A stretch of DNA of 64,000 nt from Margaritifera margaritifera. Its lineage: Eukaryota; Mollusca; Bivalvia; Unionida; Margaritiferidae. Shown piece after piece: positions 33,428 to 43,830 of this stretch. A program made the position numbers and the translations under genes. Under the pieces are notes generated by a model. The model had not been told where the DNA came from. It worked only from the letters and a program-made list of their open reading frames with translations, and ran no database searches. Positions within the stretch are counted from its first letter, which is position 1. Each line of letters begins with the position of its first letter. The DNA is taken from NCBI GenBank assembly GCA_029931535.1, contig JAQPZY010001536.1, forward strand, positions 1,002,001 through 1,066,000, given 5' to 3'.

Positions 33428-35676
33428 GAAGCAAAGATAAGCCAGAAGAAGATGAACAGAAGATTAAAGCTAGAAGGGAGAAGACGAGGCTAAAGGTACA
33501 AGCCTGGAGAAAAAAATAGAGGGAAAATAAGGCGAAACATGAGGAGCTAAAAAGGGTTGATAGAGAAAGAAGAAAAGATGCAAGACTACTAAAAAAACAG
33601 CAATCACTTTCCGATTCAAATCTTCAACAAGAATTAAGAAGGAAAAAACGTGAAGAAATGAAAAGGTATCGCCAGAAAAAGAAAGAAAAAGCAGCCCTGG
33701 CAATATCGGTTAATAAGAGTGTTGATTTAAGAAGTCCGAAAACTGCTGAATTAAGTAGAAAGAAGAAAGAAGCTGTGAAAAGAACCCAAGCATGGAGAAT
33801 GCGTATCAAACTGAATGAAAGTATACAGCAAGAGTGTATTCAGACTGATTGTGAAATAGGAAATACTGGGTCAGCCAGAGATTCACCAATGAATAAAGTG
33901 TTACCTAAAGCAACTCTGTTTAGACAATTAAAAAAGGTAAAGGAAGTATTACCAAATACCCCAAAGAGAAAAGCAGTCATCATAAGTAAATTAATTGAAT
34001 CTCCATCAACATCAAAGTTTCTAAATAGGAATATAATGATAATGACACCGGATTGCAGAAAAAAACTTGAATTGACAGATACTGTTATACAATCTGTGTC
34101 AGAGAGCATTTCAGAAGTGAAAACAAGGAAAGGGGGTGCAAAGAAACATGCATACAACATCATTTGTGACGCATTACTGAAGAAATATAAAAGACACAGA
34201 CTAAAAAAGTATTTCAAAGTATCAGTGAAAGGGCAAAAACCTAGTTCTACATGGTGGGAGACGAAACAAAGAAAAAGAAGAAGGGATGCACTTAACTCTC
34301 CATTAAAGAAATCTGTGAAAGATTTTTTTCTAAGTCCAGAAATCAGTAGGGAAGTGCCTAAAAAACGTGAAACTGTGAAAGTAAGAAAAGGTGGTCAAAA
34401 AGAAATACTTCAAAAACATGTGATGACTATGACATTAGAAGAAGCCTACAAAGACTACAAGTTAAGGAACCATAGTCACAAAATAGGATTAACTTCATTT
34501 TCTAAATTGAAACCAGTGAATGTTAAAAAGGTGTCTGAAACAAGCAGAAGATCATGCTTATGCCAAAAGTGCTGTAACGTGGCCCTAAAAAGTGAGGCAC
34601 TAACAAATGTAAAAAAAGCAGTGAAAGAAAATGGAGATTTGTATGAAATTTCAGTAGATAAGAAAAGCTTAAGTGATGCTACTTTTTGTAAATACGACAC
34701 CAATCCAGCTATTAAATGTTTAAGAAGAGAATGCAAACAATGCGGTGTGAAATGTTTGCAGAGTTACCTTAAACCATTTGTTGAAAAGTATAGTGACAGG
34801 CAGATATCATGGCATCAATGGGAAAGTATAGAAATAGCAAAAGATGATAAAGTAAAGCGTTGCGTCTCCTGTGTGCCTAAAGAAACAGACATAAAAACAT
34901 TAATTACATGCTTAGAAACTGACATGCAAGAGTATCCAGAGCACGTTTTCAGGGCCAAATGGCAACAGCAACAGATGGGAATTTGTGTTGATAGAATTGG
35001 TGAGGGTTCTATTGCTATGGTCATGGACTTTAGTGAGAACTATGGGTGTGTTTTTCAAAGTGAAGTACAATCTGGATTCTTCGACAGGAACCAAGTTACA
35101 ATACATCCAATCATGTGTTACTATACAGAAAAACAGGGAGAAAAAGAATTCAAGATAAAGCATGCCATTATTGGCATCAGTGAAGAAACCAAACATGATG
35201 CAGACTTAGCTATCACTTTTGAGAACAAAGCTATAGAAATTCTGAAGAAGAAAGGTGTGAAAGTAGAGGAGATCCATGAGTGGACAGATGGCTGTGCTGC
35301 CCAGTATAAGGGGAAGAAAGCCTTTGCTGACATAAGTCTGAGGAAAAAGCCATCTGTAACACGAAATTATTTCGAAACATCACATGGAAAGAGTGTTTGC
35401 GATGGTCTCGGTGCGACAGTCAAGAATGCTTGCTACAGAGCTGTAATCAGCAATAGAAAGGTGATAGGTTGTGCAGAAGATGTATATCATTTCTGTACAG
35501 AGAAACTGAAAATGGAAAATACAGATAATGAAGCTAAAACAGTTTCGAGAAGGGAGTTCATCCTTGTTAAAGATGTTGAGAGAAATAGAGAAGAAACTGA
35601 TGTGCAAACACTGCAAGGTACAAGAAAATTACATGCTGTAAAGTCAGGAAGCAATGATTATGAACTTCAAGCATAA
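33428..35676 (+). pseudogene. transposase-like protein, main exon (one in-frame stop)
   Basis: From the acceptor the frame reads 29 codons (basic, 'KARREKTRLKVQAWRKK'), meets TAG at 33517-33519, and is then open to TAA at 35674-35676. An ATG at 33658 starts 672 codons. Counting from that ATG, residues 1-60 are very Lys/Arg-rich. Residues ~90-240 include 'KHAYNIICDALLKKY'. Cys clusters follow at ~300-306 (CLCQKCC) and ~353-365 (CLRRECKQCGVKC). Then come three blocks like an RNase H-fold nuclease: 'MVMDFSENYG' (Asp457), 'EWTDGCAAQYKGKKAF' (Asp544) and 'ETSHGKSVCDGLGATVK' (His576, Asp582). The same three blocks occur in a large group of uncharacterised invertebrate proteins that I believe are transposon-encoded. 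Catalysis is inferred, not shown. TAG very likely replaced a CAG codon. Confidence 0.65.
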
Positions 35677-36311
35677 GAAATCTGAGCTGTTATTGTGAGC
35701 AATGCATGAAGGTTGACGGGAGATGCAACTTCAGCGAAAATGTTAATGCCTGGGAAATGAGAAAGTTAGTACTCAATAAAGATAATTTAAGTCAGAAAGG
35801 AAAACAACTTAAAGACAAGAATCCATCAACAATAGAAAATAATGACAAGAAAAGAAAACAAGGAAGTAACCAGAAAGATCATAACTCAGCAACAAGCGAA
35901 AAGCCTAATAAGAAACGGAAGTCAACAGAAAGACAAAACATTGTGACAAAGAAGATCAAAGTTGACAAAAAAGCACCAACCAACACAGAGAAACCAATAG
36001 AGAAATACCACCCTGGAGAATTTGTTGCTGTAGGACTTAAGCCAAAGAAGGGACCTCTAGATGTATACTTAGCAGAAGTAATAGACATTCTTCATAACGA
36101 AGTTAGACTTAAATACATGAGAAAGTCTGGCAACATGTATGTTTGGCCTGAAAAAGATGATTATTCACAAGAGGCTCTAGATGCTATCTTGTACAGGGTA
36201 AAAGCTCCACAAATAGTCAATGAAAGGGGTCATTTCAAGTTTAATGCAGCTGAATTGTCTAAGCTCAAGTCAAATCTGGAAAAAAATCATAAGCACTTCT
36301 ATTTGAAATGA
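35667..36311 (+). pseudogene. transposase-like protein, C-terminal part in shifted frame
   Basis: Frame +3 is open from the end of the main exon: 'SIRNLSCYCEQCMKVDGRC' overlaps the main frame's stop, so this is the continuation after a one-base frame change, not a separate gene. Its ATG (35706) is internal. A Lys/Asn/Ser-rich linker of ~90 residues follows, then a globular end with 'KYHPGEFVAVGLKPKKGPLD', 'YLAEVIDILHNEVRLKYM' and 'MYVWPEKDDY', resembling a small tudor/chromo-like beta-barrel found at the end of the same protein group. The stop is TGA at 36309-36311. No slippery heptamer is visible at the change point, which argues for a simple indel. Confidence 0.6.
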
Positions 36312-36335
36312 CAATATAAAGTCAAGGTTTAATGT

Positions 36336-37053
36336 GTAGTGTCTGTAACCTTAAGATCAATCACATATGGGTCTGTGTTTGAGTCAGCACCTTGGGTTGA
36401 ACAATACTTTAGTGACTATGATTTATTGAACATTCATTATACTTCAATATTTTACTCTTACAAACACTATTTAGTATTAAACTTTCAAGTGCTATTTACC
36501 AGTTCATAATTTTAACACAAGTATTGGACATATACCTGTTACAATGTGGTTTTATCATTTTATTAACTAATCAACATTCATTTAATGAATAATTCTAGTC
36601 AATGTGTTCATGTTGAATTATTTTTGAAGTGAATTTTATGGAGATATGTATGGTTCTGCAGCTGTATTGAAATGCTATAGTTTTGTAGTGTCTGTAACCA
36701 ATTTTATGGACAATGTACTTCTGACTCTTATGGAAGTTTGCAATACTTTTGGCCAGTATTAATGATTTTGTTTGTTTAAATATTCTTCTTGGTGTTAGAT
36801 AAATGCCTAAATAAGATTATTCTATGTCATTTATGTTTGTTATGCAAAAGTTTCATGGTTAGGTTTTTTTTCTTAGTGATACCTTTGTCATAGATGTTTT
36901 GATTTTGTTATTAAGTTGTTTACCACTTCCAGTTATGTTGTTTACTTTAAATGTTGATATCCTGTTACTGATGTTACTGTGAAAAAAAATAAAGTTTTAA
37001 AGTTTTCATGCTGTTTTTCTTGCATGTTATACACCAAGTGTAGTGTCTGTAAC
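36336..37053 (+). repeat. subterminal motif cluster, right (three copies)
   Basis: GTAGTGTCTGTAACC occurs at 36336-36350 and 36685-36699, and GTAGTGTCTGTAAC (last C replaced by T) at 37040-37053. All are in direct orientation, spaced about 350 bases apart. Confidence 0.9.
36988..36993 (+). promoter_or_regulatory. poly(A) signal AATAAA
   Basis: It lies about 680 bases after the stop of the C-terminal part and before the last subterminal motif, so it could end the element's transcript. AT-rich context makes chance occurrence likely. Confidence 0.25.
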
Positions 37054-37214
37054 TGTTGTTATACCAATGAATTGAAATAATGGTTAAACAAAATCGCATG
37101 CATGTTCAAGCTAAATCTAACTTGATCTGACTAGGGGACACCCTAGGGTATATAATGAGCTTCATTGAAATGTTCTATCAAACATTTCAATTTTTTAAGT
37201 GAGTGAGACTACTC

Positions 37215-37240
37215 TCAGCACCAATACCGTGTTTTAGCCG
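37215..37240 (-). repeat. 26-bp inverted repeat, right copy
   Basis: Exact reverse complement of 31667-31692. On the minus strand the adjoining ~45 bases can be read as a diverged relative of the THAP C-terminus ('TAKTRYWC' preceded by YD...), which supports the alternative that both copies derive from one THAP-bearing family. Confidence 0.75.
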
Positions 37241-37294
37241 TATGTATCGTCCAACCTCCTGAAGTCGTGATAATCCTTCGATCATAGGCCTTGT

Positions 37295-37465
37295 TTCTCG
37301 AGACCAAACGCGCTTGTTTCGAGATAATGATGTCATCAACTGTTCTTCAAGAGTGACAGGGAGTATTTTATAAGTAAAATCAGACAAAATGAGATTCAAA
37401 CAGGTAATTTCATGTAATTTGAAAAAAATCAGAATGAAAATCTATATTTTCACTAATGCCTTATT
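37295..37465 (+). repeat. dispersed repeat R2, copy 2
   Basis: Direct repeat of 30355-30530, with 'AACGCGCTTGTTTCGAGATA' and 'AAAATGAGATTCAAACAGGT' near its ends. It begins about 55 bases to the right of the 26-bp inverted repeat. Confidence 0.8.
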
Positions 37466-37469
37466 TGGG

Positions 37470-38206
37470 TTTACTAGAAACACCGAAATACACTGAAAAA
37501 CCGAAATACACATGTATTTACATGTTTTGGCGCCCCAAGACCTCTAGCGCACGGGGCAACTGCCCTGTCTGCCCCACCCCAACCCGTTAGTATACTACTG
37601 AATAGAAATCTGTGTGTAGAATCAGTATCCAGAACTGTTTACTTCTAGGTTTTTGTTGTATTTTTTAAGGAACTTTCTTTAAACAAATCAGACTATGATT
37701 TTTGATTATACAGATGAGGTCTTTTATCACAATTATGTAGCACGCGATGGTTCTATCCATGCATTAGCCTAATAAAACTTTTCACTGAAATGTTTGATGT
37801 TGCATTAATTCACAAAACCCAAGTGGTCAAGTAGCTGTGAGTGAAGACATCAATTGTGATTATATCAAGCCTGCTAGTTTGAAGTTGTGATGAACTGTAG
37901 AGCAAATAAAACTCAAGATCCTGTATTTTATGAATAATATAAATTCATAAAATTCATACAGTCTGAAACATCCTCGTAGGGTAAAAGATTTACAAGTGTA
38001 CTTTGCTAATCATCATGAAGCATTAAAAAATACAATGAATACTTTAGCCTAGCTGCATATTAATTAAATGAAAAGAAGACCTGTTGATTTTTTAAAAAAG
38101 TACTTGACTACTGTTAGGCCTGATGTATGTTGCAAGTCCTGTGCAAGGTATTTTTAAGGCAGGTTTTTACCTCAGTAGTACACAAAATGATTGTCTCATT
38201 TTGCAG
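37470..38206. other. upstream flank or intron of the CBP-like gene
   Basis: No KIX- or TAZ1-type exon was found here. The last bases form the polypyrimidine tract and acceptor (TTTTGCAG) of the first recognised exon. Confidence 0.4.
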
Positions 38207-38341
38207 CTGTCTCAGATTCCTAATCAAGGGAAGCAACAGTTACATCAGACAAACAGTCATCCCCAGGTTTCCCCTGCTCCTTTGCAGCAGCAACAATCAC
38301 AGGTCAGCAATCATCAGAGCAACATTAGTCACAAGCCTCAG
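38207..38341 (+). CDS. CREBBP: CBP/p300-like, Gln-rich linker exon
   Basis: An exon of 45 codons between TTTTGCAG and donor GTATTT, phase 0 at both ends. It encodes a low-complexity segment, 'LSQIPNQGKQQLHQTNSHPQ' then 'VSPAPLQQQQSQVSNHQ', of the Gln/Pro/Ser kind that lies between the KIX domain and the bromodomain in CBP/p300. Low complexity makes homology alone weak. Position, phase and strand agree with the following exons. Earlier exons (TAZ1, KIX) were not recognised in the window and may lie upstream of the inserted elements. Confidence 0.55.
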
Positions 38342-38856
38342 GTATTTTCTTTCCGAGAACGCTGGATTCGGAGGTAGCAGAGAAAGTTATCCTAATGTAA
38401 TGTGATCAGGTAAGTATTATCGGAAAAACATAATTTCCAAAAATTAACTTTCTACTCTATTTCTGTATTCTTTGCTATTTTGTGTTGTTTGAAGATACGT
38501 TCAATCATGTCCTATAGTTTAAAATATGAATTCATTCCAGTCTTTCTCTGCCATGCACAGTCAACATTCTAACTGGTAAGAGTAAAGTGGGAAAAAAACT
38601 ATTTTGACAAGCATGATATAACTACTGGAAAGACAGAAAAATTCTCCTTTTGTCCAAAAATGAAGGGATAATTCTTTAAATTTTTGTTCATAGAATTAAG
38701 CTTTTGATGTTGTATATGCCTATGTTCCCAAATTTTTACTCTTGCAAAGTAACAAAGCATGGCTTTGTTTTTTTTCTTAGAGTAAATGGTGATCATTGCT
38801 CAACTCTTTTCAAAGATGACATGGGATTAGAAGTTTTGTCATATGTCTATTTCCAG

Positions 38857-39334
38857 GTGTCAGAAAAGTCTTTTTAAAATGTCATGGACATTAAGGTGAA
38901 GCCTGAGCCAATGGATATCAGTACACAGCTACAAACCTTGTCTGAAGTTTTAGCTTCATCTAGTACCTCCATGCAGGCCCTGCAGATTCCAACAACCTCC
39001 ATCCAGACCACTATGGCTTCCTCAAACTCCTCTCTCACCACAATTTCATCTTCTTCCACCGGTGCCATCTCAACTGGAGGCAGTTCCATAGATATCAAGC
39101 CAGAGATCAAAACTGAAATTAAGACTGAAGTCAAGATGGAGGCGGTTGATAGCACCTCCGAAATGAAAGAGGCGTCAGACTCGGACTCGCAGCTCCTCAC
39201 GCCAAAATCTGAGGGTGCTTCTGTCAGTAATGATAATGACCCCTTGATGGAGTCAAAAGCTAGTCCTTCGATATATGCCTCATCCAGTAGTACTCCTGCA
39301 GCCTCACCCATTCCAAAACCAAGACAGAAGAAGA
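38857..39334 (+). CDS. CREBBP: CBP/p300-like, acidic linker exon with in-frame TAA
   Basis: The canonical acceptor (TTTCCAG, 38850-38856) joins the previous exon in phase 0, but that frame reads VSEKSLF and then TAA at 38875-38877. From the ATG at 38884 the frame is open for 150 codons. It encodes 'MDIKVKPEPMD', a Ser/Thr-rich stretch, 'DIKPEIKTEIKTEVKMEAVD' (SUMO-type psi-K-x-E motifs as in the p300 repression region), and ends 'PIPKPRQKK' one base before donor GTATGT. The open part may be a start exon (giving a CBP lacking TAZ1 and KIX). It may also be entered through a weaker acceptor, such as ATTAAG at 38890-38895, which is also in phase. Otherwise the TAA is a real disabling change. The 3' phase 1 matches the next exon. 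Confidence 0.8.
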
Positions 39335-39748
39335 GTATGTTCAATGCATAGAGTTGTGTTGGGAATTATGATGATGGGGGGATGGGGAGAGAGAGAAAGA
39401 GAGAGAGGATGTTTAAAGTTAGTCAGAAAGTTGAAGATGCTAAAGACATGTATTGCATGTTGTATCCATTGTAATTAATGAATTTCCTTGGCACTCCATG
39501 GAGTATCAAAGGATCTATTGTCTTAACTTCTTGTAAAGATAATTACTTTTATCGTTTTGATGAATTGGAAGGACACGTGCAGAATGGGTTTGTTCCTTGA
39601 TAAAAGCAGTGTTTAGTCATGGATCTGTTTGTGGTAGAGTGATGCTTACATTAGACTCTTGTTGACAAGCTACTATCTCAAGCTTATCGTTTCAAAATCT
39701 TGCATGTATGTTGTCTCTTTTCTGTGTCAACTGTATTCTTTATTACAG

Positions 39749-39867
39749 TATTCAATTCCAATGAGCTTCGCCAAGCTTTAATGCCAACTTTGGAAAAACT
39801 TTATAAGCAAGACCCTGAATCCATACCATTTCGGCAACTATTTGATCCAGGCGAGTTGGAAATACGG
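39749..39867 (+). CDS. CREBBP: CBP/p300-like, bromodomain part 1
   Basis: The exon between TTATTACAG and a weak donor GTTGGT completes the split Ile codon, giving 'KKIFNSNELRQALMPTLEKL' across the junction and then 'YKQDPESIPFRQLFDPGELE'. This is helix Z and the start of the ZA loop of the CBP/p300 bromodomain, the acetyl-lysine reader beside the KAT domain. The shelf motif is IPF (LPF in human p300). The loop reads LFDPGELEIR where vertebrates have PVDPQLLGIP, a marked change next to the binding pocket. The exon end is phase 0, as in human. Confidence 0.92.
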
Positions 39868-40341
39868 GTTGGTGTTAGCTGCCTCAGTGATTCTGATTGA
39901 ATGTGTAGTTAATACTGATTTTATAGCAGTAACATATTTATATATATATATTGTTTTTTTAAAGTTGTCCAAGTACATGCAATAATCAAGGTTTTTGTTA
40001 AGGTTTTGTAAAAGTGAAAACAATATTTTGAACTGAGGTTTAAATTCACATTTTATTAATACAAATTGTTTAAAAACAAGACAGAATGTTATTGCTTGAA
40101 CCATAAAAAATATCTTTTTTTCTATCATATATCCAAGTACAGAAGTTTAATCATTTAAACATTTTACAACTTAAGAATGAAATCTGAAGCCAAAGGAAAT
40201 TGTCATGCAATTGTTGAAGTCTGCATTATACTCAATCCATTGTCTGCTATGTATGCAGTTGTGTAAGTAAATTTATGATGCAGTAACTTAAAAATTACTG
40301 CATTGCTACCCCAAATAAACAGGTATTTATGAAAATTTCAG

Positions 40342-40512
40342 GACTATTTCGATATTGTGAAAACCCATATAGACCTGGGAATAATACTAAAAAAACTGGA
40401 CTTTAGTCAGTACCAGGACCCATGGCAGTATGTAGATGATGTGAGGTTAATGTTTGATAATGCATGGCTGTACAACAAGAAGTCATCTAGAGTATACAAG
40501 TACTGTACAAAG
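40342..40512 (+). CDS. CREBBP: CBP/p300-like, bromodomain part 2
   Basis: 57 codons between AATTTCAG and GTAAGT. It encodes 'DYFDIVKTHIDLGIILKKLD', 'YQDPWQYVDDVRLMFDNAWL' and 'YNKKSSRVYKYCTK', covering helices A to C. The Asn that anchors acetyl-lysine (N1132 in human p300) is kept at codon 40459-40461, within FDNAWLYN. 'THIDLGIILKKLD' replaces the vertebrate 'SPMDLSTIKRKLD', so helix A is diverged. Phase 0 at both ends. Confidence 0.95.
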
Positions 40513-41216
40513 GTAAGTCTCATTTTAGGAGCATATTTCTGGAATAATGGTTAAATTGGTAGTTATGTTACCAAAAGGAAATATAGCTTTACAAATGGTG
40601 AAATTTGAAATTTGAATACAAGCCCAGAAATGTGTAAGTAATTGGAAAAACAATATTTCATCCTCTCATTCCACATGACGTTCCTGCTTTCAAGAAGGCA
40701 CAAGTACAAATACTGTTGTCTGTTAAATTAGAGGTATAAAATTTTATTTTGATACGCACCAGGCTTTGCTTATTTATAAAGTGTTTGATCCAGTAATGAC
40801 TGTGACTTGTACAAAATCTCAAGCATATTTTCAGATGAATGAAATCATAGCTGTGATATTAGATATTTTTAAAGTAAATAGGATTCTCAAATGCACACTC
40901 AGCAACTACCTAGTTCTTATAAATTGGTTCACTGATACATGTTCATCTAATGAAATGGGCATACATCCATACTTGGTATATGCATATTCATCTATTTATA
41001 TGGATACATACATACATACATACATACATACATACATACATACATACATACATACATACATACATACATACATACATACATACATACATACGTACATACA
41101 TACGTACATACATGCAATAATGGATAATGCTCCAATTTTTCACCATTTATGTATATATATAAAGTTTTCAATATCAGAACAGTTCTGTAAATTCGTGTCA
41201 CTATTTCTTTGCACAG
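40513..41216 (+). other. intron with (CATA)n array
   Basis: GT...AG intron between bromodomain exons. It holds a long CATA/TACA tetranucleotide array at about 41003-41112, with three CGTA/CATG variants near its end. Tyr/Ile/His-repeat open frames here are products of the array. Confidence 0.9.
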
Positions 41217-41374
41217 CTGTCAGAGGTTTTTGAGGGTGAGATAAATGGTGTGATGCAATCTCTTGGGTACTGTTGTGGAATGAAATTCACCTTCAGTCCA
41301 CAAGTTTTGCGCTGCTATGGTAAACAACTCTGTACCATCCCCAGGGATACTGTCTACTACAGTTATCAGAACAG
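41217..41374 (+). CDS. CREBBP: CBP/p300-like, bromodomain end and RING-proximal region
   Basis: The exon follows TTTGCACAG and ends before GTGAGC in phase 2. It encodes 'LSEVFEGEINGVMQSLGYCC', 'GMKFTFSPQVLRCYGKQLCT' and 'IPRDTVYYSYQNR'. It spans the last bromodomain helix and the start of the discontinuous RING/PHD zinc region (Cys-Cys-Gly and RCYGKQLC). Most positions match human p300. The substitutions GMKFT (human GRKLE) and DTVYYSY are conservative. Confidence 0.95.
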
Positions 41375-42780
41375 GTGAGCCGTTTGACTCATTTCTGAAA
41401 AGATAGGACTACTATGTTCAGACCTTATATGGAACATGTATATTTGACCTGTCAAATAAATATATCCGATTTTTTTCTTTTGTGCATATAGGATATTTTC
41501 TGCTGTTTTATTTTAATTAGAGTGTCCGGAAGGGTGAAGTATGTTATTTAGAGGAATGACGTTTATATTTAGGATTTAAATATTTAGGATTAACAGTTAC
41601 TACAAGGAAATGAGCAGATTTCTTTGAAAATTTTTGAACGTTATTCTGTACAAATTGAAGTAGTAATAATGTAAATTATGCTGTGTTTATGTTGCAATTA
41701 GATTATAAAAAAAATCAGGGCTTCTAAGAATAAAAGGTTTGAGCTGTTGTTGGAAGGCCATTAACAAAGTCCTTTTGTATCTAACTTTGTAAATACATGT
41801 TTAATTTCATTCCTGAAAAACGGAATAATATAAAATGCCACCCCCATTTCCCGCCACCCACTCAAATCTTCCCAACTCCTGTACTTTTGTCTAGTCCCAA
41901 GTCTCTTTGGTGAATGAAAGACATTTTCCTAGCTTGTCAGTCATTTTTTCCCTCATCCATTATTATTTCTGCATGAATGGACTCGTTCATTATGTTTATT
42001 ATTTTCATTCCCTCATCTTTTCATTTATTTGTTCATTATTTCACGCAATTTCACTAGCACATCCATTGACTCAGGACACCAAACAATTTTGGAAACAGTG
42101 AGGAACAAACGATAATATGGAGACCATATATTTCAAATTTAACTTTTTTTTGTTTGCATCATTTCTGTATATAATCTTTGACACAGTGTTGAATGGTTGC
42201 TTTAGCAGTCTGTTTGACAATTTCTGTGACAAAAATATATATTTCTTTTGTAAGATGAAAAATTTTCTTTGGTTTACTAGATTTTTTCGGACACTGTTTT
42301 AAGAAATTTAATGACTGTTAACGATGCACAACTTGTATCGCTAAATTCATGTTATTGATTTATTTCTGAATCAAACGGAAAAGTTTTCTTTTTCTTTGTT
42401 GATTCAGATTCAACATACTCCCTAAATAGTTTTAGAAAGAATATTTAAAGAAAAGCTATTTAAATATTTAAAAATATTTAAAGAAAAGCATTCTAATTGT
42501 CATTTCATGGTTTTCATCCTCATTATTATTCAATTTATTTGTTCACATCGTCATCATCAAACTTTCAGCTGGCAGCTGTGTAGACCCCTGCTTTTATTTT
42601 TCTGGGTTTTTTTTTCTGCTTTGCTGAGCCTCTTCATCTTGCTGTTGTGCATGGTGGTATACTGTGGCCCCCATCTCCATATTTTTCATAAATGACCCAT
42701 CTAGCTGTATGTTGTGATTTGTGTCCTGCCCACTCCAATTTCATCCACTCCGTGACCACTCACTGATAATTATCTGACAG

Positions 42781-42861
42781 ATACACCTACTGTGAAAAGT
42801 GTTTTCAAGAAATCCAAGGGGATGAAGTGGGGCCCATGGATGACCCGACACAGCCAGTCAT
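42781..42861 (+). CDS. CREBBP: CBP/p300-like, zinc region exon 1
   Basis: 81 bases between CTGACAG and GTAAGT. It encodes 'YTYCEKCFQEIQGDEVGPMD' then 'DPTQPV', with the Cys-x2-Cys pair of the RING-like module. In p300 this module packs on the KAT domain and restrains it. It starts and ends in phase 2. Confidence 0.93.
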
Positions 42862-43704
42862 GTAAGTACATCCACTATATTCATCTTGATTACTTTAGAG
42901 TAGACAGACGTTGAAATATTTTGCTTCAATCTGGAATGCCAAAAAGGGTTAATTTGTTCATGAAGTAATTACAGAAAATACCTGTGAGAGTTACCATCAT
43001 TCTTAGTCTACCATTGTAGTGCCTTATGGAAATGGTATTATTTAAAACGATATTTTGTAACCTAAAGGTTAAAATTAAATGTGGGGCTTTTGTCTTAGAA
43101 GTTAAAAAACTTACTCATTTGAAGAAAGTTTCAGATTAAGTGGGCTTGCACATTCTCATCCTGTTTAAAATTAATAATGTGTAAGATTCTATGATAAACC
43201 AGTCCATATATCCCAATACAGCATTCCCTCGCTGTAAGGGCCTTCATTATAACACAGCTCTAGTTATAAGGCGAGTATGTTCATGGATCCCATTTTATTA
43301 AATGGTGATAAAATTATATCTATCATTATAACGTGGTCTCACTGTAAGGCGTGATACTCTATGGCTCCCAAGGACAGCATTAATGTCATTAATTTTGTTA
43401 CCTCATTAGCTTTGTTACCTCATTTGTCACAGTATGATAAGACAAGGTATCACTTTTGCAGCAGTGACGGTGGTGGGGGCATCAGTGTTATGATTCTATG
43501 TGATAGTTTGTTGATTCAGTTTTTTGCAAGTCATGATAGGGGTTATGGGGAATACATCATTGGACATGTTGCAGGTGAAATTTTGTGTTCCACGGAACCC
43601 TTGTTAGAGCTTTTTATGACAGGAATCCCTTGTTTTAGTGAAACTGGCCCTAAATGCATGGAATTCCTAAACTTGTATGCACTCTCAAACTGAAATTCTG
43701 TTTC

Positions 43705-43830
43705 CTTGGGTTGGGATGGGTTGATTGGGTTTTAACAGCGCTTTAGACACAATGTTGGCTACATCATGCCAAAAAGTGCCTTTCTGAAGGACACACCAAG
43801 GCAACCTCAGATAGGTTGTGTTATGAATTT
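43705..43830 (-). mobile_element. SINE fragment (minus)
   Basis: On the minus strand it carries 'GGTGTGTCCTTCAGAAAGGC' (core) and a tail that reads 'GCTGTTAAAACCCAATCAAC'. The tRNA-like head is absent. Confidence 0.6.

Larger units (their letters stand above)
31667..37240 (+). mobile_element. candidate 5.6-kb DNA transposon with transposase-like gene
   Basis: The interval is bounded by a perfect 26-bp inverted repeat and holds one plus-strand gene (32728-36311). The motif GTAGTGTCTGTAACC occurs three times before the gene and three times after it. The pattern of inverted ends, reiterated subterminal motifs and a gene with DDE-like signatures fits a DNA transposon such as those with subterminal transposase-binding repeats. 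Sequence just outside both ends offers only a 3-base match (TAT) as target duplication, and the innermost ~500 bases at the left end are unremarkable. The boundaries are therefore tentative. I could not place the transposase in a named superfamily. Confidence 0.45.

Noticed and set aside
35667..35680. Programmed ribosomal frameshift between the two parts of the transposase-like gene
   Set aside because: No slippery heptamer or clear downstream structure at the change point; an indel explains it better.
24500..38206. Search for KIX or TAZ1 exons of the CBP-like gene
   Set aside because: No frame resembling the KIX helix bundle or a TAZ zinc finger was found, so no earlier exon is claimed.
40766..41233. 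155-codon frame between bromodomain exons
   Set aside because: Mostly the CATA tetranucleotide array; the real exon starts at 41217 in that frame only at its end.
43361..43693. 110-codon frame in a CBP intron
   Set aside because: No known motif, no splice sites of quality, lies next to repeat sequence.
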